Origin: Acanthopleuribacter pedis
GTDB lineage: Bacteria > Acidobacteriota > Holophagae > Acanthopleuribacterales > Acanthopleuribacteraceae
Reading direction: 5' to 3'
Assembly: GCF_017377855.1 (NCBI RefSeq)
Contig: NZ_JAFREP010000018.1
Span: 124,001 to 188,000, forward strand
DNA: 64,000 nt
Below, in pieces: positions 26,008 through 35,084 of this stretch. Within the stretch, counting starts at the first letter, position 1, and every line of letters begins with the position of its first letter. Under the pieces are notes generated by a model, which saw only the letters and a list, made by a program, of their open reading frames with translations, was not told the DNA's origin and did not search any database. Made by a program: the position numbers and the translations under genes.

Positions 26008-26500
26008 TCTTCACCGATCCAAGAGGGTTCACCTCGAGAACCACAGTTCGAGGTAACCTTGGGCGGACATTCTATCTCAAGCACCCGAAACATCAACGTG
26101 AAGAATCTTAGCCATTTGCAAAGGCGCGGTGCTTTCCCAAGGCTCGGGACACATACAAGCCGATCCCGCGCCAAATCGTATAAAAAGGCGCCCATGGCGA
26201 TATCGGCCCAGCATCCTAGACGGTTGACGCGCCTGTCGCCTTATCGGCCCGATTTGAGCGGCGAGCGGAAACCTCCGCCGACAGCGTTTCCGCGTGCTTC
26301 TCACTTGGGGAAGTCTCACGATTGGGGTAAGATAGTCCCTTCGTGACCTCATGCCTCGGCAAGAAACATTCATGGCCGACCCTATTTGTTCGCAAACCAT
26401 CAAAACGGGTGCCCGAAGCCCTATTTTCGGCAATGATTATATTCCGTTAGCCCGTGCGACCAAACGGCACCATCCCCGGTTCGAATTTGGAATCACTCAT
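26008..26500. other. Intergenic region before the ABC exporter
   Basis: The frames on both strands are short or lack ribosome sites. The long frame of the exporter is open back to 26351, but its first 50 residues do not resemble the family. I see no strong promoter or terminator. Confidence 0.45.
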
Positions 26501-28147
26501 ATGAACATCAAAATACTCGATCTGATCCAGCGAGAAACCGATCAACCCGTCAAACACATCCTCCTGATGGCCGCCTTATCAGGAATCGCTAACGCGGGCA
26601 TCCTCGCCCTGGTTAACACCGCCGCCGACCAAGCCCTCGACCTCGGCGAAGCAAGCGTTCGCCTGTTGGTGATGTTTGTCGCCACCATTTTGCTTTACTT
26701 CTTCACCAAAAAAAAAGCCCTGATGGAGTCGTCGATCTTGGTTGAGAAAGTCATCAACAGCGTTCGGTTGCGCATGATCGACAAGTTACGCTTGTCCGAT
26801 CTGCGTACCCTGGACAACATCGGCGAAAGCAAGTTTTACAACGTGCTCACCGAGGACGCGCGCGCGCTCTCCACCAGCACCCCGATCCTCGTCAACGCAT
26901 TCCAGTCAGCGATCATGCTGGGTTTCTGTTTGCTCTACCTGGGCCTCCTATCCGTGGTCGCCTTCGGGGTCACGGTCGCGATGGTGGCGGGTGCGGTCAT
27001 GGTTTACCTAGCCAATGCGGAGCAGGTGCGCGTCAACTTAGAAAACGCCACCCACGAGGAAACTCATTTTTTTGATTTCATGAGCCACATTATCGGGGGA
27101 TTTAGCGAAAACAAAGTCTACCAAAAGCGCAACGACGCCCTGTTCCATAACTTCCTCAGCCGTTCCCTAAACCGTGCGCTCACCCTCAAGGTCAATGCCC
27201 AAAAACTGCTCGTCGGCAACTTCATGTTCGCGCAAGTCTTTTTCTATGTGCTCCTTGCGGTGATTGTGTTCGTGCTGCCCCGCTTTGACCACCTCGACGG
27301 CGACATCATTACCAAAACCACCGCCGCCATCCTCTTTATTATCGGCCCTTTGGAAAACATCGTCAGCGCCGCTCCTGTTCTGGCCCGCGCCAATGTCGCC
27401 ATCAACAACCTGGAAACCATGGAAGCACACATCGACGCCGAAGCAACCAAGGACAAACCCGCAACCCCGCAACAAATCAAGAAGCTGTCCCAATTCCAAA
27501 CCTTAACCATGAACAAAATCACGTTTTGCTACCGCGATAGGGAAGGCCGGGACGGCTTTCCACTCGGTCCGGTAAACCTGACCATCAACCGAGGCGAAAC
27601 CCTGTTCATCATCGGCGGAAACGGCAGCGGCAAATCCACGGTCATGCGCCTGCTCACCGGACTTTATTACCCACGTAGCGGTCAAATCCGCTGTGACAAC
27701 ACCGTCATCAACAGTGAAAATTACCAGGCCTTCCGTGAACAATTCTCACTCATCATGTCCGATTTCCACCTTTTCGACCGTTTTTACGGACTTGAGGATG
27801 TGGACACGGACCGCGTTCAAGAGTTGATCGATTACATGGAAATGGATGAAATTGTCAGCTACAGCGAAGGCCGTTTCTCCAACATCAACCTTTCGACAGG
27901 ACAGCGTAAACGCCTGGCGATGATCACCACCTTGCTTGAAAACAAACCCATCTGTGTGTTTGACGAGTGGCCCGCCGACCAGGACCCCACCTTCCGCCGT
28001 CGCTTCTATACCGAAATCCTACCCCAACTCAAAGAACAAGGAAAAACGGTGATCGCCATCAGCCATGACGACCACTATTTCCATTGCGCCGACCGCATTT
28101 TGAAAATGTTCGAGGGCAACTTTGTGCCCTACGACGGCAAAATGTGA
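26501..28147 (+). CDS. Cyclic-peptide-type ABC exporter (SyrD/PvdE family)
   Basis: Half-transporter of 548 residues with a six-helix membrane domain (about 1-310) fused to an ATPase. Walker A is GGNGSGKST (about 371-379), the signature is LSTGQ (about 463) in place of LSGGQ, and Walker B is VFDEWPADQDP, the form typical of the SyrD/PvdE cyclic peptide and siderophore exporters. As a homodimer it would move a peptide product or precursor across the inner membrane. ATG 26501 starts the family-like sequence. The only cotranscribed gene is the DUF697 protein 77 bases on. No NRPS or RiPP gene is in the window, so the cargo is unknown. Confidence 0.87.
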   Translation: MNIKILDLIQRETDQPVKHILLMAALSGIANAGILALVNTAADQALDLGEASVRLLVMFVATILLYFFTKKKALMESSILVEKVINSVRLRMIDKLRLSDLRTLDNIGESKFYNVLTEDARALSTSTPILVNAFQSAIMLGFCLLYLGLLSVVAFGVTVAMVAGAVMVYLANAEQVRVNLENATHEETHFFDFMSHIIGGFSENKVYQKRNDALFHNFLSRSLNRALTLKVNAQKLLVGNFMFAQVFFYVLLAVIVFVLPRFDHLDGDIITKTTAAILFIIGPLENIVSAAPVLARANVAINNLETMEAHIDAEATKDKPATPQQIKKLSQFQTLTMNKITFCYRDREGRDGFPLGPVNLTINRGETLFIIGGNGSGKSTVMRLLTGLYYPRSGQIRCDNTVINSENYQAFREQFSLIMSDFHLFDRFYGLEDVDTDRVQELIDYMEMDEIVSYSEGRFSNINLSTGQRKRLAMITTLLENKPICVFDEWPADQDPTFRRRFYTEILPQLKEQGKTVIAISHDDHYFHCADRILKMFEGNFVPYDGKM

Positions 28148-28224
28148 CGACCTCTTCTGCAACCACCTCGCGCCCTAAACCGAACAGATCCCCCTTCATC
28201 AACTTCATCAATAAGGAGCCACCC

Positions 28225-28830
28225 ATGACGGAACACGTCGAAAACGATGTTCAACCAGAAGAACCCGCCGACAGCACCCAAACCCATCAAGAAGAAACGC
28301 AAAACCAGTACATTCCCGATCCGGCTTTTACCGAGGTGACCGCGGAGTTCATCATTCGCAAACACGTCGCCTACGCGGCAGGCTCCGGCTTGATTCCCAT
28401 TCCCTTGTTCGACATCGCGGCGGTCACCGCTGTTCAGGTTAAGATGGTGCGCGATCTGACCAACCTCTACGGCATTCCCTTTTCGGAGAACCGCTTTAAA
28501 ACGTTGGTTACGGCACTGATCGGCGGCATCGGCAGCGAGCAGATCGGCCGCCGATTGCTGGGCAGCGTCTTAAAAGCCATCCCCGTCATCGGCCCCATCG
28601 CGGGCGGCGCGGCCGTGCCCATCATGTCCGGCGCCACCACCTACGCGGTCGGCCAAGTATTCCGCAAGCACTTTAACGGCGGCGGTACCGTCCTCAACTT
28701 TGATCCCAGCAAGGCCAAGGATTACTTCAAAGAGCAATACAACCGCGGTCGCGAAAAGGTCGCCGACATGACCAGCAAAGACACGGACAGCGCACCCGTC
28801 GCGGAACCCACGGCTCAAGCGGCCGGCTAA
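28225..28830 (+). CDS. DUF697 family membrane-associated protein
   Basis: Protein of 201 residues with an acidic, Gln/Glu-rich N-terminus (1-35), then a DUF697-like core: IIRKHVAYAAGSGLIPIPLFDIAAVTAVQ..., two hydrophobic helical hairpins and YGIPFSENRFKTLV. In other bacteria this domain accompanies GTPases (YcjF type) and is thought to sit in the inner membrane; here no GTPase is attached. AAGGAG lies 6 bases before ATG 28225. It follows the ABC exporter on the same strand and shares a terminator, so the two are likely to be used together. The role is unknown. Confidence 0.78.
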   Translation: MTEHVENDVQPEEPADSTQTHQEETQNQYIPDPAFTEVTAEFIIRKHVAYAAGSGLIPIPLFDIAAVTAVQVKMVRDLTNLYGIPFSENRFKTLVTALIGGIGSEQIGRRLLGSVLKAIPVIGPIAGGAAVPIMSGATTYAVGQVFRKHFNGGGTVLNFDPSKAKDYFKEQYNRGREKVADMTSKDTDSAPVAEPTAQAAG

Positions 28831-28833
28831 ATT

Positions 28834-28866
28834 AAGGGACGCGACCCTTGCGGTCGCGTCCTTTTC
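28834..28866. terminator. Bidirectional terminator between convergent genes
   Basis: The stem GGACGCGAC/GTCGCGTCC with a 7-base loop and a T4 tail on the plus strand ends the exporter/DUF697 unit. It also lies just past the stop of the minus-strand DUF1501 gene. Confidence 0.75.
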
Positions 28867-28877
28867 GACCAGGTTTA

Positions 28878-30227
28878 CTACGAAAACAAGGGATCAATGA
28901 CGTGGGGGGTGCCGGCCCAAGAGTCGCGGCCGACGTAATAGAAGGTCCGGCCCGAGGGGGTGTCCGCCAGAGAACGGCGGTAGTCGATACCGAGCGCGCT
29001 AAACACGGTGGCGCTGAGGTCAACCAGCCCAATCGGACGGTCATGGGACCAGCCGTTGTCGATGACGGCCCCGCCTACCGCATCGGTCGCGCCGATGATC
29101 CGGCCGCCCTGAACGCCGCCGCCCGCGAAAAGAGCAGAGAACGCGTCGCTGAAATGATCGCGACCCTGCAGGCGGTTTAAGGCACCGGGCGTGCGCCCAA
29201 ATTCCCCGACAACCACCACCAAGGTTTCGTCGAGCAAGCTTTTGCCGGCCTCGACACCCGGCGTTTCAGACATTTCGTCAAAAAAGGCAGCCAGGGCGCG
29301 GTCGAACAACGGCCCCTCGTAGGCGAGGTGACCGTATACTTGGGAATGGCGATCCCAGTCCTGATAGCCGATATGGATAAAACGCGTGCCGGAGTCGGCC
29401 GCGAGCAATTGGTAGGCCTGTGCCAACCACTCGCCAATGCCGCGCCCGCTCACGTAGGGTTGACCGTCCTCTTGTTGTGGTAGGTAACGCAATTGCCGTT
29501 CGTCATCCAAAGTCAATGCAGCGCGGGCACGTTCATCGAACATCAGCGCCTCGGCCGACGACCACAAATAACGGCTCCCCAAGGGATCGTGACCTTCCTG
29601 CTTCAGCGGGTCCAAGGTCCACAACCAGTTCAAACGCGTGCGGATATCCCCGTTGAGGTACGCGTCAAATTCTCGGTCAAAGCGATTCTCGACTTCCAAA
29701 AAATAGGCGTTGTGTTGGCGCGGGAACATCCCGGTACCTGGAGGACGCATGCCCATGGCGAAGAAGGTGGGAAGCACGTCGTCGGCACCGCGCTGTCCGG
29801 CTAATTCCACGGAAATGAGGGACCCCAGCGAAGGCACCTCGGCCCGCAAGGAAGCCGCTGGATTAAAGCGGTGACCGGTTTCCACGGCGAATTGGGCGCG
29901 TTGGTGGTTGCGCTCGACGCCGTACAAGGAGCGCACCAAGGTGAAGTGATCACCGCGCGCGGCAAGATCGGGCATGATCCCCGCGGGCCAAAGCGCCCCG
30001 GAGGACAAGCGGCTCTGTCCCATTGCGTTCGGGGTAGCGGGGCCCGGTTTGTAATCAAAGGTATCGACGTGGCTCATGCCGCCGACGGTGTTAATAAACA
30101 CACAATTGCGCGCGGTTCCCCACAGTTGCGGGTCGCGTTTGTCGAAGCGGGTTTTGCCCGCCAGCAAGGGACGAAGCCCGGCCAAACCCAGCCCGGCCCC
30201 AATTTTAAGTGCAGTTCTGCGATCCAT
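28878..30227 (-). CDS. DUF1501 protein (sulfatase-like fold, exported by Tat)
   Basis: Protein of 449 residues. The N-terminus MDRRTALKIGAGLGLAGL is a twin-arginine-type signal. The body follows DUF1501, a family related to alkaline phosphatase/sulfatase-like enzymes: FINTVGGMSHVDTFDYKPG near the start, VVVGEFGRTPG near residue 350, GRDHFSDAFSALFAGGGV and a C-terminal VFSALGIDY. Pairing with a DUF1549/DUF1553 cytochrome-like gene is a well-known arrangement in Planctomycetes and related phyla, and it is seen here with only 11 bases between them. The function is unknown. Proposed roles include polysaccharide turnover at the envelope. Confidence 0.88.
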   Translation of the reverse strand: MDRRTALKIGAGLGLAGLRPLLAGKTRFDKRDPQLWGTARNCVFINTVGGMSHVDTFDYKPGPATPNAMGQSRLSSGALWPAGIMPDLAARGDHFTLVRSLYGVERNHQRAQFAVETGHRFNPAASLRAEVPSLGSLISVELAGQRGADDVLPTFFAMGMRPPGTGMFPRQHNAYFLEVENRFDREFDAYLNGDIRTRLNWLWTLDPLKQEGHDPLGSRYLWSSAEALMFDERARAALTLDDERQLRYLPQQEDGQPYVSGRGIGEWLAQAYQLLAADSGTRFIHIGYQDWDRHSQVYGHLAYEGPLFDRALAAFFDEMSETPGVEAGKSLLDETLVVVVGEFGRTPGALNRLQGRDHFSDAFSALFAGGGVQGGRIIGATDAVGGAVIDNGWSHDRPIGLVDLSATVFSALGIDYRRSLADTPSGRTFYYVGRDSWAGTPHVIDPLFS

Positions 30228-30238
30228 GGCGGGCCTCC

Positions 30239-32167
30239 TCAGTAGTTTATGCGAAATTCGCTGTAGTTGATCAGGGTCCAGTGCAGGGTGTGGGCGACAT
30301 CGACAAAAGATTGATTCCCTTTAAGCGCCTCAATTTTGCGCATTTCAAGGCGGGTCGGTTCCCGCATGAGAATCGCCAAAAAGGTACGCCGGATTTTCTC
30401 TCGATCCGACAAAGCCGTATGGGCCAGGTGGGTTAATTGGCTAATCACCTCACGGTATTCATTCGTGATGTTGCCGTGTTCATCACGCTCCCAAACGATG
30501 TAGGTTTGATAGGGCCCGATGCGCCCTTGAATCACGTAATCGTTCATCATCAGAAGGGCTTGCGAGGGTGCCGGGGCGTCAAAGCGCGGCTGATCGTAGC
30601 GGTTACCAACACCGAACACGGTGAGGAACTGAGTCAGCATGTAGAACATATGGCCGTGGTAATTGTCGGGAAATTGGTGGGCAAAAACAAAGCTCAGTGG
30701 GGTGAAGCTGTCCCCATCACCGGGAACCCGCTCGATACCGGCGGCGCCGACCCGTCGCAGGACATCGGTAGCGACAACAAACTGGTCAAAAACCTCTTCA
30801 CCGGTCAGCTCGCGAACCACGCGCCGCACATACAAATCGCGGTGTTCCGGCCGCCAATCGCGAACGGTATCGGTGGAAAGCTGGTAGGTTTCGGAAAGGG
30901 CGATTAAACGCAGGGTGGCGCGCAGATCGTGACCGCTTTCGATGAAAAAATCGGTCATGGCTTCCATCAGCCGCGGCTGGTTGGCCTGGAGCGTCCAGGG
31001 CGACGGCGGCGGTTGATCGGGATCAAGGCGGGCCGGATCCAATTCGTTGTAGGGCGACACAAAAGGAACCGCGGTCATGTGACCCCACAAGCGGTTGACG
31101 AAATTGCGCGCAAACATGCGATCCTCGGTGACCATCCTCGCCAAGGCGGCGGCCGGATGTTCCCCGTCACCGGGTTCCTCACCGGTTAAAACAAAACGCG
31201 GTGGAATCACACCGCCCTCGCGCGGCGGGCGCATACCGTCCACGGTATCGGCAATGTAGGGCGTATCGAGGCGGTCGGTTAAATCAAAGCCGTGAAGCAG
31301 CGGGTTATCGCTGGTGATTTGTTTGGCGGTGAGGAACGCGGCCGTTTCCCAAAAGTTGCGGCGTTTTTGGCGGCTGAGGAATAGGTTGATGTCGTCGAGG
31401 TAACCGCTGCCGTCGTGGCATGAAATACAAGCGGTTGAGGTGCCGAGAAACACGTCGGTAATGTGGGTCGCCTCGTTGTCGACACGATCTTGTAAATTGC
31501 CGCCGAGGCCGCCCGCGCGCAGCAGGTAATTGGTGGACCACGCGCGGTAGGAGTTGCCGCGCGCCGTGATCAGCTCGGTGGCCATCGTGGCCAGGGAACG
31601 GTTCTCCGCGACCGCCTCACGCAAATAAAAGGTGCTAAAGCCAACCGCGCCGCGGGTGTTCTGAACCTTGTAGGTGGTTTCAAAAAGTTCGTTAAACCAA
31701 TAGGTCCAGCGGTCGACAAAGGCCTCCGAGGCCAACAACTCGTCCACGTAACGGGCGCGTTTGTCCGGGTCCTGGTCCTTCAGAAACGCCAAAATCCGTT
31801 TCAGGTTGGGAATACGCCCGGTCAGGTCGAGGCTGACGCGACGCATGAAGTTGAGGTCGTCACAGCGGAAGGTGCGTTCCACGCCCGCCTCCCGTTGGAC
31901 TTCAAAAAGAACCCTGTCGATCAGGTTGGCGGGTTGGTCCGCGACCGGCAAAGCCATCCCCTGGTAACGGCTCGGGAACAGAAAGGTCGCCTTCGGGACG
32001 GTGCCGCGGGTGGTTTTGCCGCGGTCCGCGCGATCACAGCCCGACATGCAGTTTGGGTGGGGATCACCCGCGTAGGCAGGCACGAGCCGGCCGCTTCCGA
32101 TCAGGAGCGCAAGCAGCAAAAGAACCGTGCTTTTTATAAGATAAAATCGAACCAAAAGATCCTCCAT
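30239..32167 (-). CDS. DUF1549/DUF1553 protein with a c-type heme motif
   Basis: Exported protein of about 642 residues. A hydrophobic N-terminal segment (STVLLLLALLIGSG, about 13-26) acts as a signal. The DUF1549 part begins DRVLFEVQREAGV (about 84). A single heme-binding CISCH lies near 247-251 between the DUF1549 and DUF1553 parts. DUF1553 contains FARNFVNRLWGHM and the C-terminal FLAILMREPTRLE. The family is the usual partner of DUF1501, whose gene follows 11 bases on. Only one heme site is visible, so a simple electron carrier or heme-sensing role is possible. ATG 32167 is preferred; a frame opening further upstream to 32251 has no ribosome site. Confidence 0.86.
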   Translation of the reverse strand: MEDLLVRFYLIKSTVLLLLALLIGSGRLVPAYAGDPHPNCMSGCDRADRGKTTRGTVPKATFLFPSRYQGMALPVADQPANLIDRVLFEVQREAGVERTFRCDDLNFMRRVSLDLTGRIPNLKRILAFLKDQDPDKRARYVDELLASEAFVDRWTYWFNELFETTYKVQNTRGAVGFSTFYLREAVAENRSLATMATELITARGNSYRAWSTNYLLRAGGLGGNLQDRVDNEATHITDVFLGTSTACISCHDGSGYLDDINLFLSRQKRRNFWETAAFLTAKQITSDNPLLHGFDLTDRLDTPYIADTVDGMRPPREGGVIPPRFVLTGEEPGDGEHPAAALARMVTEDRMFARNFVNRLWGHMTAVPFVSPYNELDPARLDPDQPPPSPWTLQANQPRLMEAMTDFFIESGHDLRATLRLIALSETYQLSTDTVRDWRPEHRDLYVRRVVRELTGEEVFDQFVVATDVLRRVGAAGIERVPGDGDSFTPLSFVFAHQFPDNYHGHMFYMLTQFLTVFGVGNRYDQPRFDAPAPSQALLMMNDYVIQGRIGPYQTYIVWERDEHGNITNEYREVISQLTHLAHTALSDREKIRRTFLAILMREPTRLEMRKIEALKGNQSFVDVAHTLHWTLINYSEFRINY

Positions 32168-32631
32168 CAACCCCCCTTTTAACAGGGATGGCTCATTTCC
32201 GCATTGGACGCGATTCGGCAGATGAGGGTCGAAAATTTCCACAAAGAACAACTACCATCGTAAATTTGACGTACGACGGAATACCTAACATAAAGACTAA
32301 GTTCGCGCTCTCCCCTAACCCGCATGACGCGATGTGAAGGGCGCGGCATGGCAGCTTCATGCATATCGCGAGCCGAAAGCTTGAACCGCCGGCTCATCCG
32401 GCGGCCCTGGCAAGGTTCAAACCCAATAAATTCAACATATTAATTTTTAACAATTTCTAACCGACGCATTCTCAGTATTTCGCCACGCAAAACGAGTGCA
32501 GCGGTTTTCGCACCGCTTGCTGCAGAGACGACTGTATGGTTCCAGATGACTGATTGACCGGCGCACCTGGTGAGCAAGCCGCTTCGGTCAAAACCACGGC
32601 TTCCCAAATACAGCGCGGTCAGGCAATGCTG
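32168..32631. other. Intergenic region, no gene
   Basis: About 460 bases. A 7-pair GC-rich hairpin (CCGCCGG/CCGGCGG, about 32387-32405) is the only structure noticed, and it lacks a T tail. The promoter of the DUF1553/DUF1501 pair should be at the left end but was not identified. Confidence 0.45.
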
Positions 32632-33534
32632 CTATAGGTTGGTTTCATCAAGCGGCGGCAGCGGTTCGCGTCGGGTCAGCCAAATATTGGGAATGCCCGC
32701 TATGCCGGTATAGGCCGCGACCACCCCGCCGACAATCGCCGCGTTGGTATCCATGTCACCACCCAAGGCGACGGTGCGCCACAGAGCTTCCTCGTAATCG
32801 TCGAGGAAATGGCTGCTCACCCACAATGCAGCAGGCACCGTATCTTGGGCCATCACCCGGCTGCCGTTCCCCAACGCGGTGACCAGGGTTTCCACCGAAC
32901 TGTCGGCGCTTAATCCCCGGGCTTTTTCCAAGCCACGCCGCACCTCGGATTGGGGCAAACGCGTCGTAACCGCCTCAAGGAAGGCGCCGGGATTGGGTTT
33001 CCCTTGACCACGTGCGCGGAAAGCGAACGCGGCGGCCAAGGCAACCGCCACGGCACCCACCTGACCTTCCGGGTGGAAGTGGGTCACCATGGAGGCGCGA
33101 CGTGCGGCGGCGGCGGCGCCGTCTAAATCGTGCGCCAGAAAAATCCCGATGGGGGCGGCCCGCATGGCGCCGCCGTTGCCCATGGAACCTTCCCCGCCAA
33201 AAGCTTCCGAGGCCTCGTCGCGCCAGGGTCGGCCCGCCGCGATGCCACCTAAAATATCGTGGGCACCCCCGCCGTAGCCGCGCGAAGGTTCGGCCCCATA
33301 ACGACGGGCAAAACGCCGTGCCAAATCGTCGCAGTCGATGGTGTTGAAGGCAAAGAGGTTTTCCACGACGGATAAACCCATCGCGGTATCGTCGGTCCAA
33401 CGCCAGGGCCCCGCGGGCGGTTCCCCATTGCGAGAAAAAGGGGTGCGAAAAAAAAGTTGGCCGAAGGCGTCACCAACCGACAAACCGTTTAAACAGGCCA
33501 AGGTATCGGCTTTCCGTTGTTTGATATCGCGCAA
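32632..33534 (-). CDS. ADP-ribosylglycohydrolase family protein
   Basis: Hydrolase of about 300 residues that would remove ADP-ribose from proteins or small molecules (DraG/ARH fold). Metal-binding motifs are WTDDTAM (about 46-52, the TDDT site) and GGDMDTNAA (about 258-266, the GGDxDT site). MGNGGAMRAAPIG is the middle signature. The frame is open to 33612, but AAGGAG lies 8 bases before a TTG at 33534 and the family N-terminus (MRDIKQRKADTLACLNGLSVGDAFG) begins there, so I prefer that start. An MFS transporter gene lies about 110 bases upstream on the same strand. No ADP-ribosyltransferase or nitrogenase is near. Confidence 0.85.
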   Translation of the reverse strand: MRDIKQRKADTLACLNGLSVGDAFGQLFFRTPFSRNGEPPAGPWRWTDDTAMGLSVVENLFAFNTIDCDDLARRFARRYGAEPSRGYGGGAHDILGGIAAGRPWRDEASEAFGGEGSMGNGGAMRAAPIGIFLAHDLDGAAAAARRASMVTHFHPEGQVGAVAVALAAAFAFRARGQGKPNPGAFLEAVTTRLPQSEVRRGLEKARGLSADSSVETLVTALGNGSRVMAQDTVPAALWVSSHFLDDYEEALWRTVALGGDMDTNAAIVGGVVAAYTGIAGIPNIWLTRREPLPPLDETNL

Positions 33535-33642
33535 GGGCAACACTCCTTCGAGGGGTTTGACCGGGTGGTCGCCGACAAGCATACCATCGCCGACGCAAAG
33601 TGTACACATCACACTATCAATAATGCGAGCGCGATGGGAATG

Positions 33643-34812
33643 TCAGGAGCCTTGGGTCTCCGGCAGGATCGCATCGGCAGACGGGTCCTCATCACGGGAA
33701 GGATTCAACGGATTGATCCAAAGTAGCATGATACTGAGCGCTTGCAGCGGAACCGCGATCAAAAACAGCATTTGCATCGAGCTCATTTCGTGGATCCAGC
33801 CGGAGAGGGTATTGCCGATGATGGAGGCGCCGCCGCCCACCACGCTGCTAAACAAACCCTGGAAGGAGGCACGGTCGTGATCGCCGGCAAAGGCGGCCAA
33901 GGCCTGCATCGCCGCCGAGTAGTACAAGGCAAAACCAATCCCGTGCAATGCCTGGGTGGCCGCGATTAACCAAGGATCGTCAAAAATCCCAATCAACAGC
34001 CAGCGCACCAAATTGGCGCCCAAGGCCATGAACAGAACATGGCGATAGCTCCAGCGCCGAAAGAACCAACCGGCGGTAAAAAAGGCGACAATCTCGGCAA
34101 TGACCCCAAAGCTCCAGTACCAGCCGATCAGGGTCGGGGCAATATGGACTTCTTCCAGAAACAAACTGAAGCCGTAGTGAAAGGGGGCGAAGGCCAACCA
34201 GTGGGCCGACATGGCCGCGATCCAAAGCCAGAAACCGGGCGTCAAGCGTTGCCAAAATTGGGCGCGCGGGTGGCGGCTGTCGGCTTTCTGCTCGGTAGGC
34301 AGGGTGATGGTGGAGAGGGCGAACATCACCGTGGTCAGCATCAGGAGCGGGTAAAAACTTTCCAAACCGTAGTGGTCCATCGCCCAACCGCCGAGCACCG
34401 CGGCGACAATAAAACCAATGGAACCAACGAGACGCCGCCGGGCAAACAGACGCGGGTCGTTTTTGCTAACCTGCATCGCCAGCGTATCTTGCAATGACAC
34501 AACCGGTGAACGCGCGGCCCCCATGATCCCGAAAAAAAGCAGGTACAACCAACTGGGCTCGCGGGAGAAATACCACAGCGGCGCGGTCACCAACACCAAG
34601 GTCCAGGCACAGAACTTCATCAAACGGTCGGCGGAGAGGAAACGGTCGCTCAAACGCGCCCCGAGAATGGGAATCACCGCGCTGAAAAAATAAAACAGGG
34701 ACAGGATCATGCCGGTTTCGGTTTTGGTGTAGCCCTGGTGAATCAGGACCGGACTCAAAAAAGGCAGGATCAAACCGAAAAGCAGGAAGTAGGTAAAGTA
34801 ACTGGCGGACAT
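33643..34812 (-). CDS. MFS transporter (MFS_1-like)
   Basis: Inner-membrane protein of 389 residues with about 12 hydrophobic segments and the loop motif GARLSDRFLSADR between helices 2 and 3. It resembles the MFS_1-like group, which contains nucleoside and sugar permeases such as LacY/NupG and the PucC-like line. The substrate is not deducible. The following ADP-ribosylglycohydrolase could act on a nucleoside-type compound brought in by it, but that is inference. ATG 34812 follows GGGA with a short gap. The gene appears to be the first of the pair. Confidence 0.8.
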   Translation of the reverse strand: MSASYFTYFLLFGLILPFLSPVLIHQGYTKTETGMILSLFYFFSAVIPILGARLSDRFLSADRLMKFCAWTLVLVTAPLWYFSREPSWLYLLFFGIMGAARSPVVSLQDTLAMQVSKNDPRLFARRRLVGSIGFIVAAVLGGWAMDHYGLESFYPLLMLTTVMFALSTITLPTEQKADSRHPRAQFWQRLTPGFWLWIAAMSAHWLAFAPFHYGFSLFLEEVHIAPTLIGWYWSFGVIAEIVAFFTAGWFFRRWSYRHVLFMALGANLVRWLLIGIFDDPWLIAATQALHGIGFALYYSAAMQALAAFAGDHDRASFQGLFSSVVGGGASIIGNTLSGWIHEMSSMQMLFLIAVPLQALSIMLLWINPLNPSRDEDPSADAILPETQGS

Positions 34813-35084
34813 GTTCCCTCACAAGCCAAACGAGCCTGAAGCGGCCAACCATGCTACACCAGCCCAATCAAAATCTAAATCCTTTGTGTCACGGGTGAGG
34901 GCGGTTGCGCTAAAACAAACGGGTGGGCCGGTGCGTCCCGATGGTCACCTCGTTTCGGCCATGCCCAACCAAGCGGGATAGCCACTAACGCATCCAGACC
35001 GCGCGCCAGAACCAACCACCACCCTGAGATACGCAAAACCGGCGGGCGGGTCCGCCTTGTACGTGGGAACCGCCCACGGCGCTG

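Noticed and set aside
26077..26433. Minus-strand frame of 118 codons before the ABC exporter
   Set aside because: No ribosome site, and the translation is Arg-rich and unlike protein.
32387..32405. GC-rich hairpin as a terminator
   Set aside because: It has no T tail on either strand.
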